Source: Atopobium sp. UBA1382 (GTDB lineage: Bacteria; Actinomycetota; Coriobacteriia; Coriobacteriales; Atopobiaceae). From it: a stretch of DNA of 64,000 nt. Positions 62,298-64,000 of this stretch are shown in pieces (position 1 is the first letter of the stretch; each line of letters starts with the position of its first letter). The notes beneath the pieces were generated by a model. That model was not told the origin of the DNA and did not search any database. It was given only the letters and a program-made list of their open reading frames with translations. The stretch lies in NCBI GenBank assembly GCA_002305805.1, contig DBQY01000008.1:15585-79584 (forward strand). Reading direction: 5' to 3'. Position numbers and translations under genes: made by a program.

Positions 62298-63071
62298 ATG
62301 GCGAAGTGGCGTTTGGCACAGAACAGCGAGAAGGACGGCGCGCAGGCAAAGCCCGCGGCCGCCAAGGGCAAGAAGCGCGGGCGGAAGCCGGGCGAGCTCT
62401 CCGCCTTCCAGAAGGTCGTCATCGTCCTGTTCATCGTGGTCTTTGCCCTGTCCACGCTGGCCGGTGCGCTGGCGTCGGTCTTCCAGAGCACCCAGAACCA
62501 GAGCGTCGAGTACAACGTCGACTATATCGACTCCCAGTACACCGATTACGTGGCCGACCTCGAGTCCAAGCTCGAGGGGGACCCCGAGAACACCGAGACG
62601 CTGCTCGCGACCGCCCGCGCATGCTCGTCGTGGGGAACCTCCGTCCTGATGCTCGCCGCCACGGACGACGAGCAGAGCCATGGCACCGAGCTCGTCGAGC
62701 GCGCGCTCGGCTACTACGATCGCTACCTCGAGCTCGACAACGCCTCCGACGCACGTACCGAACGCGCCATGTGCGAGTACTATCTCGGGGACGTCGAGAC
62801 GGCGACCGCCGACCTCGAGGCCGTCACGACCGACGATCCGGAGTACGCGCTCGCCTGGTACGACCTCGGCCTGCTCCGCGAGGCTCAGGGCCTGAGCGAC
62901 GAGGCTCTCGCCGCCTATCAGAAGGCCGTCGAGCTCGATCCGGACGACGAGCAGGGGGTGGGCGAGACCGCGCAGGCGCGCATCGACTCGCTCACGGGCT
63001 CGGAGGACGACGATGCGGTCGCTGAAGGCGACGCCGACACGACCGACGATTCCCCGGAGGCGGGCGAGTAG
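62298..63071 (+). CDS. Membrane-anchored TPR protein
   Basis: 257 residues. Basic N-terminus (KGKKRGRKPG), one membrane helix (~44-66), then helical TPR-like repeats (ALAWYDLGLLREAQGLSDEA, LAAYQKAVELDPDD) and an acidic tail. Probably a scaffold in an envelope process. The 142 bp upstream holds a small GC hairpin but no clear gene. Followed by the STAS gene. Confidence 0.83.
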   Translation: MAKWRLAQNSEKDGAQAKPAAAKGKKRGRKPGELSAFQKVVIVLFIVVFALSTLAGALASVFQSTQNQSVEYNVDYIDSQYTDYVADLESKLEGDPENTETLLATARACSSWGTSVLMLAATDDEQSHGTELVERALGYYDRYLELDNASDARTERAMCEYYLGDVETATADLEAVTTDDPEYALAWYDLGLLREAQGLSDEALAAYQKAVELDPDDEQGVGETAQARIDSLTGSEDDDAVAEGDADTTDDSPEAGE

Positions 63072-63095
63072 CACGCCTGCGAGAAAGGAGAGACC

Positions 63096-63413
63096 ATGAG
63101 TCTTGAGATCACAGCAGCCGTCGACGGCGAGAACCGCCGTCTGGACGTTACGGGAGAGGTCGACGTCTCCTGCGCGGACGAGCTTCGTGCGGCGATCGAT
63201 GCCCAGATTTCGGAGGGCGTCACGGGCGAGCTCGTCGTCGACCTCGCCGGGGTTCCCTACATCGACTCCACGGGCATCGGCGTCCTTGTCGGCGCCGCAC
63301 ACCGCGTCTCCGAGGCTGGCGCCACGTTCGTCGTGGCCCGACCGCAGCGCAACGTGGAGCGCGTCCTGGGCCTTCTCGGAGTGCAGGCTGACCTCAACAT
63401 CCGCGAGGCTTAA
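63096..63413 (+). CDS. STAS-domain anti-sigma factor antagonist
   Basis: 105 residues. The phosphorylatable serine is Ser58 in YIDSTGIGVLVGA. It resembles RsbV/SpoIIAA-type proteins. No kinase is in view. GAAAGGAGAG precedes the ATG. Confidence 0.9.
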   Translation: MSLEITAAVDGENRRLDVTGEVDVSCADELRAAIDAQISEGVTGELVVDLAGVPYIDSTGIGVLVGAAHRVSEAGATFVVARPQRNVERVLGLLGVQADLNIREA

Positions 63414-63455
63414 GGGCCGTGCGGGCCGACGTACGACGAACGGGGGATTGATTCC

Positions 63456-64000
63456 GTGTTTGGCATTGGAGAGGGAGAGCTCGTCCTCATCGTGCTCTTC
63501 GCGTTTCTGGTCTTTGGTCCGGACAAGTTGCCGGGCATGGGGCGCACGCTCGGCCGCGCCCTGCGCCAGTTTAAGAACGCGCAGGAGGGCTTTACCGAGG
63601 TCGTGCAGACCAACATCATGGACCCGGCTGCCGAGGCTCTGAGCGACACGCCCAAGAAGCCCACCCGCAACCGCGCCGCCGAGCTCGAGGAGGACGAGGA
63701 CCTCGACCTTCCCGAGGGCGAGGAGGCGCCGCGCACCAAGCGGACCGAGACCTTCGCCGAGCGCAAGAAGCGCCTCGCCGAGGAGAAGAAGGCCCGCGAG
63801 GCCGCCGCACAGGAGGCCGAGAAGACCGAGTCGGACGACTCCGACGACGTCGATACCGCTGCCGCCGAGGACGCCTCGGCGCAGCCGGCATCCGAGAGCG
63901 CCGACAACCCCCAGCCCAAAAAGCCCACCGCCGCCGACCTGTATGCGATGGCCCGTCCTTCTCGCCAGGCGAATCCCGTCACCGGAGCCGAGGTCTCCCT
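63456..64000 (+). CDS. tatA: TatA-like protein translocase subunit, 3' end outside window
   Basis: From GTG 63456 the frame is open to the end. FGIGEGELVLIVLFAFLVFG is the single membrane helix with the polar Glu; GPDKLPGMGRTLGRALRQF is the hinge and amphipathic helix of TatA/TatB. A very long acidic and Lys-rich tail (>120 residues) follows. It would help export the Tat lipoproteins seen in this window. TatA versus TatB cannot be settled. Confidence 0.83.
   Translation, partial: MFGIGEGELVLIVLFAFLVFGPDKLPGMGRTLGRALRQFKNAQEGFTEVVQTNIMDPAAEALSDTPKKPTRNRAAELEEDEDLDLPEGEEAPRTKRTETFAERKKRLAEEKKAREAAAQEAEKTESDDSDDVDTAAAEDASAQPASESADNPQPKKPTAADLYAMARPSRQANPVTGAEVS

Overview
The window looks like a chromosomal segment of a high-GC, Gram-positive anaerobe. 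The best fit is class Coriobacteriia, Olsenella/Atopobiaceae-like; this placement is inferred from content and codon use, not from a marker gene. Pointers are the very G+C-rich codon use, a SUF operon in the order sufC-B-D-S-U-rrf2, many Tat-exported lipoproteins, oxygen-sensitive metabolism (iron-type alcohol dehydrogenase, flavodoxins, a ferredoxin-fused aldo/keto reductase), ECF transporters, and a giant VWA/pilin-type surface adhesin. I saw no rRNA, tRNA, CRISPR array, intact transposase or replication origin.

Layout. Bases 1-1607 hold the start of a membrane protein and a class II fructose-bisphosphate aldolase with a clear terminator. Bases 1652-7021 are the minus-strand SUF iron-sulfur assembly operon, ending in an Rrf2/IscR-like regulator. 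Bases 7331-14809 hold a BASS-type symporter, a TetR regulator, and a plus-strand redox cluster: iron alcohol dehydrogenase, flavin reductase-like protein, two Tat lipoproteins (DUF362 and flavodoxin), a cytosolic flavodoxin, a broken FMN-reductase gene and a [4Fe-4S] aldo/keto reductase. Bases 14861-19535 carry a YwnA/YwnB-like Rrf2 + NAD(P)-binding pair and a LysR-controlled cluster (cyclophilin-like protein, aldo/keto reductase, CMD-cupin fusion). Bases 19640-26120 hold CorA, SdpI, an ABC-F protein divergent from a Tet(M)-type ribosomal protection protein, and GNATs. Bases 26148-38468 are a patchwork of regulators, MFS transporter, DNA repair and small genes with several decayed remnants. 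Bases 38525-45936 hold a polar amino acid ABC transporter, LysE, a Ca2+/Na+-type antiporter, and two near-identical guanidine-III riboswitch-sugE units. Bases 46009-52453 hold a nitroreductase and a ~1,900-codon adhesin interrupted by one in-frame TAG. Bases 52595-56730 are a probable cobalamin (B12) uptake locus: candidate riboswitch, DUF4430 lipoprotein, EcfT, fused EcfAA' and an S component. Bases 57097-64000 hold yebC, a formamidase, a frameshifted CPBP protease, an aminotransferase, a TPR protein, a STAS protein and the start of tatA.

The genome appears to carry several families of intergenic palindromes. Some are simple (one fills the 3' end of sufD). Four have perfect 14-26 bp terminal inverted repeats framing about 87-101 nt of unrelated sequence. 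An octamer, GGCGAGAA/TTCTCGCC, recurs on both strands far more often than composition predicts. Decay is also common: a duplicated antiporter-riboswitch-sugE block with a collapsed antiporter copy, PIN-toxin, DUF4160, FMN-reductase and CPBP remnants, and the amber-split adhesin.
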